Both the position numbers and the translations under genes were made by a program. Positions 16,656 through 25,310 of a stretch of 64,000 nt of DNA are shown in pieces. Under the pieces are notes generated by a model. That model did no database searches. It saw nothing but the letters and a program-made list of their open reading frames with translations, and was not told where the DNA came from. Source of the DNA: Polyangiaceae bacterium (lineage in GTDB: Bacteria > Myxococcota_A > Polyangia > Polyangiales > Polyangiaceae); assembly GCA_025936115.1 (NCBI GenBank), contig JAICTZ010000028.1:23341-87340 (forward strand). Direction: 5' to 3'. Within the stretch, counting starts at the first letter, position 1; every line of letters begins with the position of its first letter.

Positions 16656-17306
16656 TCAGGCTTCCGCCACCGTGTGCTGCAGCGCCCGCGCTTGCGTCGC
16701 GAGATCGAGGGCGCGGCGGGTGAGTCGGCGCGCCGTCGGTCGCATCAAGCGCGGCCAGTTGCGCGTGACCCAGTGACTCGCCGCCAAGAGCGCGAGCGGC
16801 GGCACACCGTTTCTGACGGCCGCGTAGGTGCCGGCGAGCGTGGCGCCGTAAATGACGTGCCCTCCAAGCATGTAGGCGTGCACGCGGGGTGGCACGGCTT
16901 GCGGCCACGGCGAAAGCCGGAACGCGGGGAGGAGCAGATTGTCGCTCACGGCCCAGACGAGCACTCCGAACGCTGCCCCGCCCACCAAAGTTCGTGCGCG
17001 CGGGAACGTCCCTGCGAGCAGCCCGTACAGACCACCCCAGCCTGCTCCGAACGCGTAGTGTACGAACTCCCCGGCGAGCTCCTTTTCCGTAAGCTTGCGG
17101 CGCGCCAAGAGCTCTACGGTCCGTCGGGCGACCGTTTGCGTCGGCTGCTCGCGCTCCTGCTCGGGCTCGGGCGCTTCGAAGGCACCGCGTGGGGGCGACG
17201 GCGCCTGCTTCTTCGTTAGCTTGAAGTAGACGCTGAGCGTGAACGCGCCTGCGGCGCCCGCGAGAATTCCGGCGGCAAGAGAACCGAGAGGTGTTGCACG
17301 ATGCAT
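16656..17306 (-). CDS. DUF1440-like integral membrane protein
   Basis: Inner-membrane protein of about 216 residues. One N-terminal TM segment (LAAGILAGAAGAFTLSVYF) is followed by a charged Pro/Glu/Gln loop, then about three more TM helices, including FVHYAFGAGWGGLYGLLAG, GGAAFGVLVWAVSDNLLLPAF and GGHVIYGATLAGTYAAV. The HYAFG and GxxYG patterns resemble the DUF1440/YagU group. The start at 17306 is chosen because TM1 begins right after it; the open frame upstream is not hydrophobic. Function of the family is not established. Confidence 0.75.
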   Translation of the reverse strand: MHRATPLGSLAAGILAGAAGAFTLSVYFKLTKKQAPSPPRGAFEAPEPEQEREQPTQTVARRTVELLARRKLTEKELAGEFVHYAFGAGWGGLYGLLAGTFPRARTLVGGAAFGVLVWAVSDNLLLPAFRLSPWPQAVPPRVHAYMLGGHVIYGATLAGTYAAVRNGVPPLALLAASHWVTRNWPRLMRPTARRLTRRALDLATQARALQHTVAEA

Positions 17307-17566
17307 CGCGTTGGCCTTTCTGAGCTTCGACTCGCCGGATGTCGAAGCACGCGTCGTGCCGCGTGAAGTGCCGGCGGGCTTCGCCGTGAGTGCGGCAGGC
17401 ATCGCTCGGAGTGGGAGTTTGCCCCGGGTATGGCATCCCGGCCGTGCAACGCTTCGAATACGCCTTCAGGTCCGTTCTGGTGCTGGAGCGACGGTCGGAC
17501 CGGGGCGCGCTGGGCCCTGGAGTGTTCGAACGCCGAGCGTGCCCGCTCTAGTGATATGACTCCGGT

Positions 17567-19924
17567 ATGGTGGTGCGACTTGGACGTCGTGTGGACCTGG
17601 CGCTTGCCCTCGTGCTCGCCGCGGCGTGTGGTTCGACTGCAACGCACGGCGAGGACGACGGGACGCGGGCAGGGCAGTCGCAAGGCGGGTCGGGTGACGG
17701 TGAAGCTGCGAACGGCGGGCAAGCGGGCGCGTCGTCGAGTGACGGCGGCTCGAGCGCACGTGGCGGGCAGTCGGACGGCGGGAAGTCGGCAGGCGGTACC
17801 CACGCGGGGGGTACTTCGCCCGTGGCGGGCCGGGGCGCAGGCGCCGCGGGTGAAGACAGCGCGGGCGACGCGAGTGTCGCAGCCGGGGCGGGCGCGGGCG
17901 GCGCCGATGTCGCCGGCGAGCCACTCGGGGTTCTCGACTTGAATGCGCTCGACGTAGGTGTGCTCGCGTATCCGGCTCCGCCCGGCGTCGAAGCTGCGCG
18001 CGCCCGCGCCGAAGCGATTGTAGCGGGCATGTCGCTTACCGAGCTCGTGACGCTGCTTCACGGCGGAGCAGCGGGCATCATCGGCGGCACGGCGGCTGCG
18101 GGTCCGATTCCGGCGCTGAGCTACGACGACGGACCGGCCGGCGTCGCGCACGTGACCGGCGGAACCGCGTTCCCCGATCCCATCAGCTTGGCAGCCACGT
18201 GGGACCGTGACCTGGTCGAGCGCTGGGCCGAGGCGATGGGCGCCGAAGAGCGCGCCAAGGGCGTAGCGGTGCAGCTCGGACCGATGATGAACCTCACGCG
18301 CGTGCCGCTCGCGGGCCGCAACTTCGAGTCGTTCGGCGAGGATCCGTACCTTTCGGCCGAGCTCGCCTTCGCCGACGTGCGGGGCATTCAGTCGAATCAC
18401 ATCGTCGCGACCGCCAAACACTTCGTCGGCAACGAACAAGAGACGAACCGGATGACGGAAGACTCGCAGATCGACGAACGCACGCTGCACGAGATCTATT
18501 ACCTGCCGTTCGAGGCGAGCGTCAGCGCGGGCGTTGGCTCGGTCATGTGCTCCTACAACAAGCTCAATGGTCTCTACGCCTGCGAAAACCCGACCACGCT
18601 CGGCGACTTGAAGGGCACGCTCGCGTTCTCGGGCTGGGTGATGACCGATTGGACCGCACAACACGGCGCGGGCGCTGCGGCGGCCGGTCTCGATCAAGAA
18701 ATGCCGTACGCTAGTTACTTCTCCGAAAGCAGTCTCGCCGAAACGCGTGTCGACGACATGGCCGCGCGCCTCGTCACCTCGCTCGTGCGCGTCGGCGTAC
18801 TCGACGATCCGCCCACGGGCTCTCCCTACGCCGACGTCACCTCCGCCGAGCACACGGCGCTCGCGCGCGAGGCTGCGATCGCGGGCACGACGTTGCTGAA
18901 GAACGACGGCGGTGCACTACCTTTCGGCGACGACGTGAAGTCCATCGTCGTGCTCGGCTACGCAGGCGGCGACTACGCGTACTCGACGGGCAGCGGCTCG
19001 GCGCAGGTCACCGCCGCGCACGTCACGAACCCACTCGAAGCTATCACCGCACGCGCGCCCGCCGGCACCAGCGTGACGTACGTCCGCGGCGACACCGAGG
19101 CGGACGCCGTTGCGGCGGCCGCCGAGGCGGACGCGGCCGTCATCGTCGTCGCCGTCGATTCGGGCGAATCCTTCGATCGCACGTCGCTTTCACTCGACAG
19201 CACGACGAACTCGCTCATTTCCGCCGTGGCCGCCGCCAATTCCCGCACGATCGTCGTCTTGGACGTCCCCGGTGCCGTCATGTTGCCGTGGTTCGACGCC
19301 GTGAGCGGGCTCCTCGTCGCCTGGTATCCCGGCCAAGAGAACGGCAACGCGCTCGCTGCCGTCCTCTTCGGCGACGTGAACCCAAGCGGCAAGCTCCCCG
19401 TTTCTTTTCCCGCGTCCGCGACCAATCTGCCGGCGCCAGGCGTCGGGCCTACCGTGGTTTACAGTGAAGCACTGGCGCTCGGCTACCGCGCCCTCGACGC
19501 CCAAAACCTCGAGCCGCGCTTCGAGTTCGGCTACGGCCTCTCATACACGACCTTCGCCTACGACGCACTCGAGCTCCGTTACGGCGCGACGCCCGGATCC
19601 GTCGACGTGAGCTTCGAGCTCACGAACACGGGCACAGTCCCCGGCAGCGAAGTCGCCCAACTCTACCTCTCGTTCCCCGCAGTGGCGGGCGAACCACCGC
19701 GGTTACTGCGCGGCTTCGAGCGCGTCGAGCTCGAGCCCGGGGAAGCACGCCGCGTGCACATCGAGCTCCCGGTGCGCGCGTTCGCGTGCTGGTCGGCGAC
19801 GGCGCACGCGCGCTACGCGCCGAGCGGGACGTACACGGTGAGCGTGGGAAGCTCGTCGCGGCGGCTGCCGTTGACGGCGTCGTTCGAGGTCGTGGGGCTA
19901 GGGGAGCAGTCCGAGCTTCCGTGA
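17567..19924 (+). CDS. GH3 beta-glucosidase/xylosidase lipoprotein
   Basis: Secreted glycoside hydrolase of 785 residues, anchored by lipobox LAAAC (Cys21) and a Gly/Ser/Ala linker to about residue 118. The GH3 N-terminal domain has SYDDGPAGV, GRNFESFGEDP, TAKHFVGNEQE and nucleophile D361 in GWVMTDW. The C-terminal domain includes GTTLLKNDGGALPF and a terminal fibronectin-III-like region with the usual EPRFEFGYGLSYTTF start. All key motifs look intact. The acid/base Glu is not certain from inspection. Expected to release glucose or related sugars from oligosaccharides at the cell surface, complementing the GH39-like enzyme at 2175. Confidence 0.9.
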   Translation: MVVRLGRRVDLALALVLAAACGSTATHGEDDGTRAGQSQGGSGDGEAANGGQAGASSSDGGSSARGGQSDGGKSAGGTHAGGTSPVAGRGAGAAGEDSAGDASVAAGAGAGGADVAGEPLGVLDLNALDVGVLAYPAPPGVEAARARAEAIVAGMSLTELVTLLHGGAAGIIGGTAAAGPIPALSYDDGPAGVAHVTGGTAFPDPISLAATWDRDLVERWAEAMGAEERAKGVAVQLGPMMNLTRVPLAGRNFESFGEDPYLSAELAFADVRGIQSNHIVATAKHFVGNEQETNRMTEDSQIDERTLHEIYYLPFEASVSAGVGSVMCSYNKLNGLYACENPTTLGDLKGTLAFSGWVMTDWTAQHGAGAAAAGLDQEMPYASYFSESSLAETRVDDMAARLVTSLVRVGVLDDPPTGSPYADVTSAEHTALAREAAIAGTTLLKNDGGALPFGDDVKSIVVLGYAGGDYAYSTGSGSAQVTAAHVTNPLEAITARAPAGTSVTYVRGDTEADAVAAAAEADAAVIVVAVDSGESFDRTSLSLDSTTNSLISAVAAANSRTIVVLDVPGAVMLPWFDAVSGLLVAWYPGQENGNALAAVLFGDVNPSGKLPVSFPASATNLPAPGVGPTVVYSEALALGYRALDAQNLEPRFEFGYGLSYTTFAYDALELRYGATPGSVDVSFELTNTGTVPGSEVAQLYLSFPAVAGEPPRLLRGFERVELEPGEARRVHIELPVRAFACWSATAHARYAPSGTYTVSVGSSSRRLPLTASFEVVGLGEQSELP

Positions 19925-20068
19925 TCAGGACGCTGCCGAATCGGGACCAACAGCACCCCTCGCGATCACTTCGATTCAGGGACTTCGCCGCACGGGAGCT
20001 ACCGAACGGCTTCGAAAAGGTCGCGGAGCCGCGCCGCGCTCGAGACGGGTGATTGAACGAAGCCCCGA

Positions 20069-20557
20069 CTAACGCCGCCAGGATCTACGGCGGTGCGGAT
20101 AGCGCGCCATCGAACAGTCGACGGAATCGGAGACCACTTCGTGGATCCGGACATCGACGATTTCGAGTGGCACGCCGCGAGCCTCGACGACGTACTCGTC
20201 GGCGGATTCCCCCCGTTCGGGTGTTTCCCACGAGAAACTGCCGTCGGATGCCCTTAGGAGCACGGTGACTTCGCTCGTGTCGTACGGGTTCGAAGAGAAA
20301 CTTACTGGTCCCACGTCAAACGCGACGCGACCCGGCTCCGGACCGAGCGCAAACCCACACGAGTCCTGCGTGAGGCCGGTCGTGCGGCGCGCCGAACCTT
20401 CGAGCTGGTAGGCGTTTTCTGCGCAAATCGTGTCGATGTAGCGCGTCGTCGTCGTGTCGACCTCGCCGTCGTCGAGGTTGCCGAGGCACGCCGTACACAC
20501 GACTGTCGCCACGAGCAACACCCGGCGCCGCGCCGTCGGCCCCACGCGCTCAGTCAA
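20069..20557 (-). CDS. Uncharacterised lipoprotein (copy 2 of the paralogous pair)
   Basis: Lipoprotein of 162 residues with basic N-region, hydrophobic core and lipobox VCTAC. It shares DTICAENAYQLEGSA and GLTQDSCGFALGP with the lipoprotein at 10338, including both cysteines, while the C-terminal halves have diverged. It overlaps the end of the upstream barrel gene by 8 nt, the same gene order and overlap style as the first pair. Function unknown. Confidence 0.75.
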   Translation of the reverse strand: MTERVGPTARRRVLLVATVVCTACLGNLDDGEVDTTTTRYIDTICAENAYQLEGSARRTTGLTQDSCGFALGPEPGRVAFDVGPVSFSSNPYDTSEVTVLLRASDGSFSWETPERGESADEYVVEARGVPLEIVDVRIHEVVSDSVDCSMARYPHRRRSWRR

Positions 20558-21317
20558 CGTCGCCCCCCACGATCAGCGACAGGAAATACGCTCCGAGATC
20601 GTCGTGAGCGCCCGCCTCGCCAGGTGCCGGTACCGGCACGAAATAGGCGCCTATCGCGGCTCCCACGTGCGCCGCTGGCACGAAGAGCTCGAGGCTGCCC
20701 CCGAAGGCAGGGCCCACGAGCGAGGAACCTTCGCCGTAGAGATCCGCACTCCCGAAGCCCACCCCCAAGATCGGCGCGAGCCGCACCGTCGCTACGGCAT
20801 GCTTGCACATGCAAAGCGAGAGCGGCACTGTCCCGGCGACGATGCCCAGGTGCTCGGAGTACGGAGGAGGCTCCGTTGATACAGGATCAGTGCTGGCGGA
20901 GGATTTGGCGCTGCGCCAGCCGTAGAGGGCGAACACCCCGATGCCGAAGTGCTCGCCGAACGTTTTCGTGATCTCGGCGGTCACATGAAAGCGCGGTCCG
21001 TGATAGCCCTCGGCTTGGACGAGCGCTTCTTGGTCGCTCACCACCCTGGAGCCGAAGCCGATGCCAAACCGCAAGTTCCAGGCGGGCACCGTGCGCTGGC
21101 GCGGCGTCCCCGCGGCCGAGGGTGCTTCGGCGGAGGGTGCTTCGGCGGAGGGTGCTTCGGCGCTCGCTTCCGCACCCCACGCGCTGCCGGCCTCGAGCAA
21201 GAGCGCGCTCGCCGTCAGAAGAGCCGTCCATGATCCCACGCGTACCCTTGAGCAATCAGTGTACCAGTGAACGCCGTTCGGCGCTCGCGCATTTTCCGCG
21301 CTTTCGAGCTGTTCCAT
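20550..21317 (-). CDS. Putative small outer-membrane beta-barrel protein (copy 2 of the paralogous pair)
   Basis: Exported 255-residue protein. A signal core (WTALLTASALLLEAGSAWG) is followed by a triplicated AEAPS spacer, then a predicted barrel related to the protein at 9590. Shared features include PAWNLRF, AEGYHGPRFHVTAEI, HFGIGVFALYGW, LGVGFGSADLYGEG and a final Gly-rich strand. It is the first gene of a two-gene unit with the lipoprotein at 20069. The ATG at 21317 is used; the N-terminus before the hydrophobic core is unusually long (about 28 residues), so a later alternative start is possible. Confidence 0.7.
   Translation of the reverse strand: MEQLESAENARAPNGVHWYTDCSRVRVGSWTALLTASALLLEAGSAWGAEASAEAPSAEAPSAEAPSAAGTPRQRTVPAWNLRFGIGFGSRVVSDQEALVQAEGYHGPRFHVTAEITKTFGEHFGIGVFALYGWRSAKSSASTDPVSTEPPPYSEHLGIVAGTVPLSLCMCKHAVATVRLAPILGVGFGSADLYGEGSSLVGPAFGGSLELFVPAAHVGAAIGAYFVPVPAPGEAGAHDDLGAYFLSLIVGGDVD
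21121..21162. repeat. 15-bp tandem repeat inside the barrel gene
   Basis: Unit GGTGCTTCGGCGGAG is present at 21121-21135 and 21136-21150, with a third 12-bp partial unit at 21151-21162. On the coding (minus) strand it encodes the repeated SAEAP spacer just after the signal peptide of the barrel protein. Slipped-strand changes would alter spacer length by five residues without a frameshift. Confidence 0.85.
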
Positions 21318-21402
21318 GTCGCACCCCCTCGCACTCGGTGTCGTCGCCGCGGCACAGTGTGCACGCTTCGCGTCAGGTGCCGGTGCCGAGAGTAGGTGCT
21401 GA

Positions 21403-21513
21403 AGGGTGCGCTCAGATCATGCGACCGACGACGTGATCGTCGGCGCGCCGAGCAACATCGGCGGCGACGTGTGGGGAGGGCGCGCTTTCTTGGTCTTCGG
21501 CAGCGCCGAGTGA
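21403..21513 (+). pseudogene. FG-GAP (integrin-alpha-like) repeat fragment
   Basis: Directly after an in-frame TGA, 36 codons read RVRSDHATDDVIVGAPSN then IGGDVWGGRAFLVFGSAE and a stop. D-DVIVGAP followed by GRAFLVFG is the hallmark of an FG-GAP propeller repeat, normally one of several in a large secreted protein. There is no start codon and no other repeat around it, so this is a short leftover of a deleted gene. The rest of the 21318-21553 gap shows nothing else. Confidence 0.55.
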
Positions 21514-21553
21514 GCGAGGACGGCGCGGTGAGGCAAAGCGGCCGGCTCCACGA

Positions 21554-21850
21554 TCAATGCTCGACGCACTCGCCGGCGGCGCAACGGTAGTGAGCTCCGC
21601 AGTCCGCAGTGCTGACGCAGTCGACGCAGCGTGACTCGAGACAATAGCCGTGGCCGCGTTTTGCGTCAGGACAGTCCGAATCGTTGTTACAGTGCTCCCC
21701 GCGCGCTCCGGGTGTGCATTGGGTGGTGAGGGCCGCCAAGAGTACCGAGCCGACGACCGCCCTCAGCGAGCGCTCGCGAAATCGTTTCGTGACGAGCTCC
21801 GACGCACGTCGCGCATGAACGACCCGCAGAGTGCCGGTGCGAGTGGACAT
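21554..21850 (-). CDS. Small Cys-rich lipoprotein
   Basis: A 98-residue protein whose N-terminal half contains a hydrophobic core with lipobox LTTQC (Cys45), after an unusually long basic leader. The mature part is a compact cysteine-rich module: CNNDSDCP, HGYCLESRCVDCVSTADCG and RCAAGECVEH. The C-x-DSDC-x-C pattern is common in myxobacterial secreted proteins and probably forms several disulfides. The first ATG is at 21850; the true start may be a later non-ATG codon. Function unknown. Confidence 0.6.
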   Translation of the reverse strand: MSTRTGTLRVVHARRASELVTKRFRERSLRAVVGSVLLAALTTQCTPGARGEHCNNDSDCPDAKRGHGYCLESRCVDCVSTADCGAHYRCAAGECVEH

Positions 21851-22012
21851 GGGCGTCCGATAGCACGGCCGGAGCGCGGGGTAATCGTTGAAGATGCAAA
21901 TAATCTCACGCGCCCTAATCGTCTCGAGCAGGCGAACGGTTGGTCAGCCAGTCCTTTCACCGGCGTTGTCGATCCCGCCTTCGAATCCGCCGGCATCGAA
22001 GTGGACGTTTCG

Positions 22013-22678
22013 ATGGGGATCGCCAACCTGCGCGGCGCCGTGCAGAGCCTAGCGCCAAGCAAGCCGCTTGCCTTCGGCCGGGCGGTCTGCATTGATCGGG
22101 AGCGCTTGGTGCTCTCGCGCCGGAACACTCCAGGACCTGTCGCGAAATCGCGCTCGCTCGGCGACGTCCTCAGCTTCATGCAGCTCCTCTGGGCCATCTC
22201 TCACGGGCTCGAATCGGCGTCCAAGCGCATGCGCTCCACGGTGGGCGTGACGGGGCCGCAGCGCCTGGTGCTGCGTCTCATCGGGCGCTACGGGCAAACT
22301 GCCCCAGGCGATCTCGCAGAGATGCTGCACGTCGATCCAAGCTCACTCACGGGCGTACTGCGTCGACTAGAGAGGGCTGGCCTGATTCGAAGAGCGCGTG
22401 ACCCCAAGGACGGCAGACGTGCAATCTTGACGCTGACGCCCGCTGGTCTGGTCCTGAACGATCGGCGGTCGGGCACCGTGGAGGCGTCCATCCAAAAAAC
22501 GCTTCAGGGCGTTTCCGCGGCGAAAGTTGCTGTCGCTCGCGAGGTCCTGAATGCTCTTGCTCGCGACTTGGGCGTCGAAACCGAGCTGCCGTCGAGAGCC
22601 AGGCCAGTAGTGGCTGTCGGGACCTCGTCCAGCCGAGCTCGGCTGACCGGAGCACGTCGGGGCGCGCGCAGGCCGTAA
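22013..22678 (+). CDS. MarR-family transcriptional regulator
   Basis: Regulator of about 221 residues. The winged HTH is clear: VTGPQRLVLRLIGRYGQTAP, then DLAEMLHVDPSSLTGVLRRLE with the wing RRARDPKDGRRAILTLTPAG. The helices before and after form the dimer interface. The open frame extends upstream; the ATG at 22013 is preferred because the region before it looks non-coding, and MarR proteins are usually under 200 residues. The true start could be as late as the ATG at 22178. A Ser/Arg-rich tail follows the domain. It is the regulator nearest to the first copies of the 18-bp motif found through 24-44 kb and is a candidate, unproven, for binding it. Confidence 0.8.
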   Translation: MGIANLRGAVQSLAPSKPLAFGRAVCIDRERLVLSRRNTPGPVAKSRSLGDVLSFMQLLWAISHGLESASKRMRSTVGVTGPQRLVLRLIGRYGQTAPGDLAEMLHVDPSSLTGVLRRLERAGLIRRARDPKDGRRAILTLTPAGLVLNDRRSGTVEASIQKTLQGVSAAKVAVAREVLNALARDLGVETELPSRARPVVAVGTSSSRARLTGARRGARRP

Positions 22679-22847
22679 GCGCGGACGGCGGAACCTGCAG
22701 GACTCGGTCGCGCGAGTCGGGGCGAAGCGCAACGGGTTGCGCCGGCGACGTGCCCGCATAAGTCGGGGTTCCAACGAATTTAGATGGGCGACATGGGTCA
22801 GCGGGCCGCGCAGTCGTCGAGCATTCGCGACTAGCCATCGTTGACAG

Positions 22848-23900
22848 CTACGGGGGGCAGCAGGCCGCATTGCGGCTCGCCGCAGCGAACGCATCGGCAA
22901 CCGATCGGAACGCATCCTGAATGCCCGCGCGTTCGAACGCCACGAAACCTTCGTCGATCGCTTTTACACTCGTCCGCGACGCCGAAATCCATTCTTTGGT
23001 CCGGTCGTCCGAAAAGGTGTCGTCCATCACGTCGAGCGCGTGCGACAGCCCGAGCTTGATTGCCTTGGCGCCGTTGAACGATTGCACGCGGTCGAGCACC
23101 GCGGACTGAAACTTGATCGCGTCAATCGCTTTCGTGTCCGAGCCGCCGCTCGACCACACCGAAAGCGCCTGCGCCAGGGCGTCCAGGGCTTCGGTCGCCC
23201 GCTTTCGAGCATCGGTCTGGGAAGCGTCGGCGAGCGCGCTCACCTGCGCTCTGAAGTGTTCGACGGCGTCGCACAGCACGCGAGCTCGCTGCGCTTGATC
23301 CGTAGTCTCTCGGAATGGCGGCTGCTCGTTGTTTGCGAGGTACGTCAAATTGACCGTTGCGCGCAGGGCCGCCGCGATCGAAGCGCGCTCCGATTCGAGG
23401 CTCGCGCTCGTATCCAATGCCTTTACGAGGGCAGTGAACGCGTGTTCCTGATCCGTGCCTTCTCGAGTGTTTCCCTGATCGACACGCGCGAACAGGACCC
23501 CCGCTGCACTCGTGAGCGCATCCTTGATTACGCGCACGTCATCGGGCTGCGTCCCCCTCGAGCTCGCCAGACGATCAGCCGCCGCTCGGATAGGAGCCGC
23601 CGGGAGGTCCCCCGAAAGTACGCGCGCGTTCTCGGCCAGCGCGCGCAAGACTCCGACGACTCGTACGCGTAGCTGATCCGAGCGGGCACGCTCGAACCAC
23701 TCCGTCTGCGCCCTGAGCTTTAGGGGTGCTTCGGGCGGCCCGTGGCTCTGGGCTGCGTTGCTCGATATCGCTGCGACCGGAGTCTGTGACGGTACCGCCG
23801 CAGCGGCGGGGCGGTCGGCAGGGGTGCGACCGCAGCCGAGCGCGGTGAGCAAGCCGCACGTGCAAAGCTCTGCTGCGCGTATCAACGACACGTACCTCAT
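22848..23900 (-). CDS. Helical lipoprotein, function unknown
   Basis: Exported 350-residue protein. Lipobox LTALGC near residue 22, then an Ala/Pro spacer and a long alpha-helical body rich in Ala, Arg, Asp and Glu, ending in NAACCPP. The start at 23900 is supported by GAGGAAGAG immediately before the ATG; the open frame continues 108 bp upstream without signal features. No domain recognised. One copy of the 18-bp motif lies 100 bp upstream of the start, so it may belong to the same regulon as the stress genes to its right. Confidence 0.75.
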   Translation of the reverse strand: MRYVSLIRAAELCTCGLLTALGCGRTPADRPAAAAVPSQTPVAAISSNAAQSHGPPEAPLKLRAQTEWFERARSDQLRVRVVGVLRALAENARVLSGDLPAAPIRAAADRLASSRGTQPDDVRVIKDALTSAAGVLFARVDQGNTREGTDQEHAFTALVKALDTSASLESERASIAAALRATVNLTYLANNEQPPFRETTDQAQRARVLCDAVEHFRAQVSALADASQTDARKRATEALDALAQALSVWSSGGSDTKAIDAIKFQSAVLDRVQSFNGAKAIKLGLSHALDVMDDTFSDDRTKEWISASRTSVKAIDEGFVAFERAGIQDAFRSVADAFAAASRNAACCPP

Positions 23901-23999
23901 CTCTTCCTCGTCCCGCCGCTCGGAGCAAGAACCGCACCCGGCGAACATGAGCGCCCGCGGCGCGCCACGCCGGGAGCAGCCTGGCCGAGCGTACGAAAT

Positions 24000-24017
24000 A
24001 AGTTGCATGTCAAACTA
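24000..24017. promoter_or_regulatory. 18-bp shared operator motif, copy 1
   Basis: AAGTTGCATGTCAAACTA fits the consensus TAGTTKNNNNTCAAACTA with one mismatch at position 1. It lies in an AT-rich patch in otherwise GC-rich DNA, 100 bp before the lipoprotein gene (start 23900, minus strand) and 156 bp before the membrane-protein gene (24173, plus strand). Confidence 0.6.
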
Positions 24018-24172
24018 ATAGCGAGGACGGTCCGCACGGCGCTCAGTCTCGGGCTCCGTGCGGCGCGACAAGAGTGCCTCGATGCGACGAACCGCTACGT
24101 GCCGCTCGTTAGCTCCGGCAGCACGGATCGTCAGGTGCCCTCGTACACGGGAAGCTTCAAATCGTCCCCCCG

Positions 24173-24568
24173 ATGCGTTCCAATCTTCGCGCCCAACCTA
24201 GCGCGGCTTTTCCCTCCGCTTTCGCTCCCGGGCCGAATCCGTCGCGTTACACGAAGCGAGCCGCGGTACTCGTCTGCACGCTGCTCGGCTTTGCCGTCGC
24301 GGCGCGACTCGCGGCGTATCAACTGCGTCTCGCGTCCTTGCCGCCGGATCCGCTGTTCGGCGCAGGTTCCGCGCGCCTGCTCTGTCTGGTTTCCGCGCTC
24401 TTGTCTCTTCTGCTCGTTCTGCCCGCCTGGAGCGAGGCGCGCGCTGCGTTCGATTGCCTCCGGCGGGCGCTGGCGCAGCAGCAGCAATCGCGCGCGAACG
24501 CCGAAGGCGAGCGGGTCGCGCGGCGACGCGGCCGCCTCGGATCGAGAGCTGCTCCTACCAAAGATTGA
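24173..24568 (+). CDS. Small two-TM membrane protein, unrecognised
   Basis: A 131-residue protein with two hydrophobic helices (AAVLVCTLLGFAVAARLAAY and LLCLVSALLSLLLVLPAW) joined by a short segment containing DPLFGAGSARL, and a Gln/Arg-rich C-terminal tail. The DPxFGxGS loop between two helices is reminiscent of small VKOR-neighbour membrane proteins, but the similarity is weak and the rest of such a protein is absent. It ends 14 bp inside the convergent globin gene. Coding is supported by the TM pattern only. Confidence 0.5.
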   Translation: MRSNLRAQPSAAFPSAFAPGPNPSRYTKRAAVLVCTLLGFAVAARLAAYQLRLASLPPDPLFGAGSARLLCLVSALLSLLLVLPAWSEARAAFDCLRRALAQQQQSRANAEGERVARRRGRLGSRAAPTKD

Positions 24569-25004
24569 CTGTGTTTAGCTCTAACTGAGCGTTGCCACGG
24601 ACGTCGACGCCGCGCACGGCTTCGACGACGAATCCGTACAGTTCCATCCATGCCGTCTCATTCTCGCATCCAAAAGTGGTGCCCAAGACCTGTTTGAGCG
24701 CCCACAAAAATGACATTCCCACGGTGGCGTAGTGCCGCGGCTTCACACGATATGTCGTGCCTGAGTGGCCCAGCGCTCGCGCCGCACGAATCAGAACCTC
24801 CCGGTTGTCGAGACCCGCGAGCGCGGCGCTAACCATACTGATGAGGACCGCCTTCTGCTCGACGACATCCTTCTCGAACGCGGACCGCAGCTCGGGATCG
24901 AGCTCGAACAATCGGGCGTAAAATTCGTCGGCCAAGCTCGCAGCGCTCGGCCGCAGGGCCGCCCAATCGGTTCGAATGACGGAAATCATCCCTTTGCTGA
25001 GCAT
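24555..25004 (-). CDS. Single-domain globin (bacterial haemoglobin-like)
   Basis: Haem-binding globin of about 149 residues. The segment SLADEFYARLFELDPELRSAF matches the B-C-D region of flavohaemoglobin-type globins. The proximal His is in VKPRHYATVG and the conserved aromatic in LWALKQVLG follows. No FAD/NAD reductase domain is attached. The start at 25004 is preferred over the ATG at 25061 because GGAGGAGG precedes it. Expected role: oxygen or nitric-oxide binding under low oxygen or nitrosative stress. Copy 2 of the 18-bp motif lies 43 bp upstream of this start, a position suited to direct control. Confidence 0.88.
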   Translation of the reverse strand: MLSKGMISVIRTDWAALRPSAASLADEFYARLFELDPELRSAFEKDVVEQKAVLISMVSAALAGLDNREVLIRAARALGHSGTTYRVKPRHYATVGMSFLWALKQVLGTTFGCENETAWMELYGFVVEAVRGVDVRGNAQLELNTVNLW

Positions 25005-25046
25005 CACCGACCTCCTCCGGCGTGCGACCCAATCGCACGCAGCAAA

Positions 25047-25064
25047 TAGTTTGATGTTCAACTA
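25047..25064. promoter_or_regulatory. 18-bp shared operator motif, copy 2
   Basis: TAGTTTGATGTTCAACTA, a near-perfect dyad (arms TAGTT/AACTA with inner GA/TC). In reverse complement it reads TAGTTGAACATCAAACTA, an exact consensus match. It lies 43 bp upstream of the globin start. The remaining sequence to 25310 shows no gene. Confidence 0.7.
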
Positions 25065-25310
25065 CTGCGCCGTCTTACCAACACCCTGAGCGAAGTTCAA
25101 GCCGCGCACCTGATGCAAACGTAGGGCCACGAATCTAAGCGCCGAACGCGTTGCGCAAAAGGCAACGCAAAACTTGCGCACCGCGTCTCGTCCCACCTAC
25201 TGCTTCGGGTGCTCGTTCGCGTCGCAAAAGAACTTGTCAGAGTCGCGCTTCGCTGCACGCTCAAGCCGACCGAAGATGGGGCGCCGGAGCAGAACCCGCC
25301 GCGTGTGCGA

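Noticed and set aside
17216..18853. 545-residue minus-strand frame opposite the GH3 gene
   Set aside because: Low-complexity Arg/Ala composition and complete overlap with an intact GH3 enzyme.
22367..22915. Minus-strand frame overlapping the MarR gene and its downstream gap
   Set aside because: Opposite an intact winged-helix gene and without any domain or start signal.
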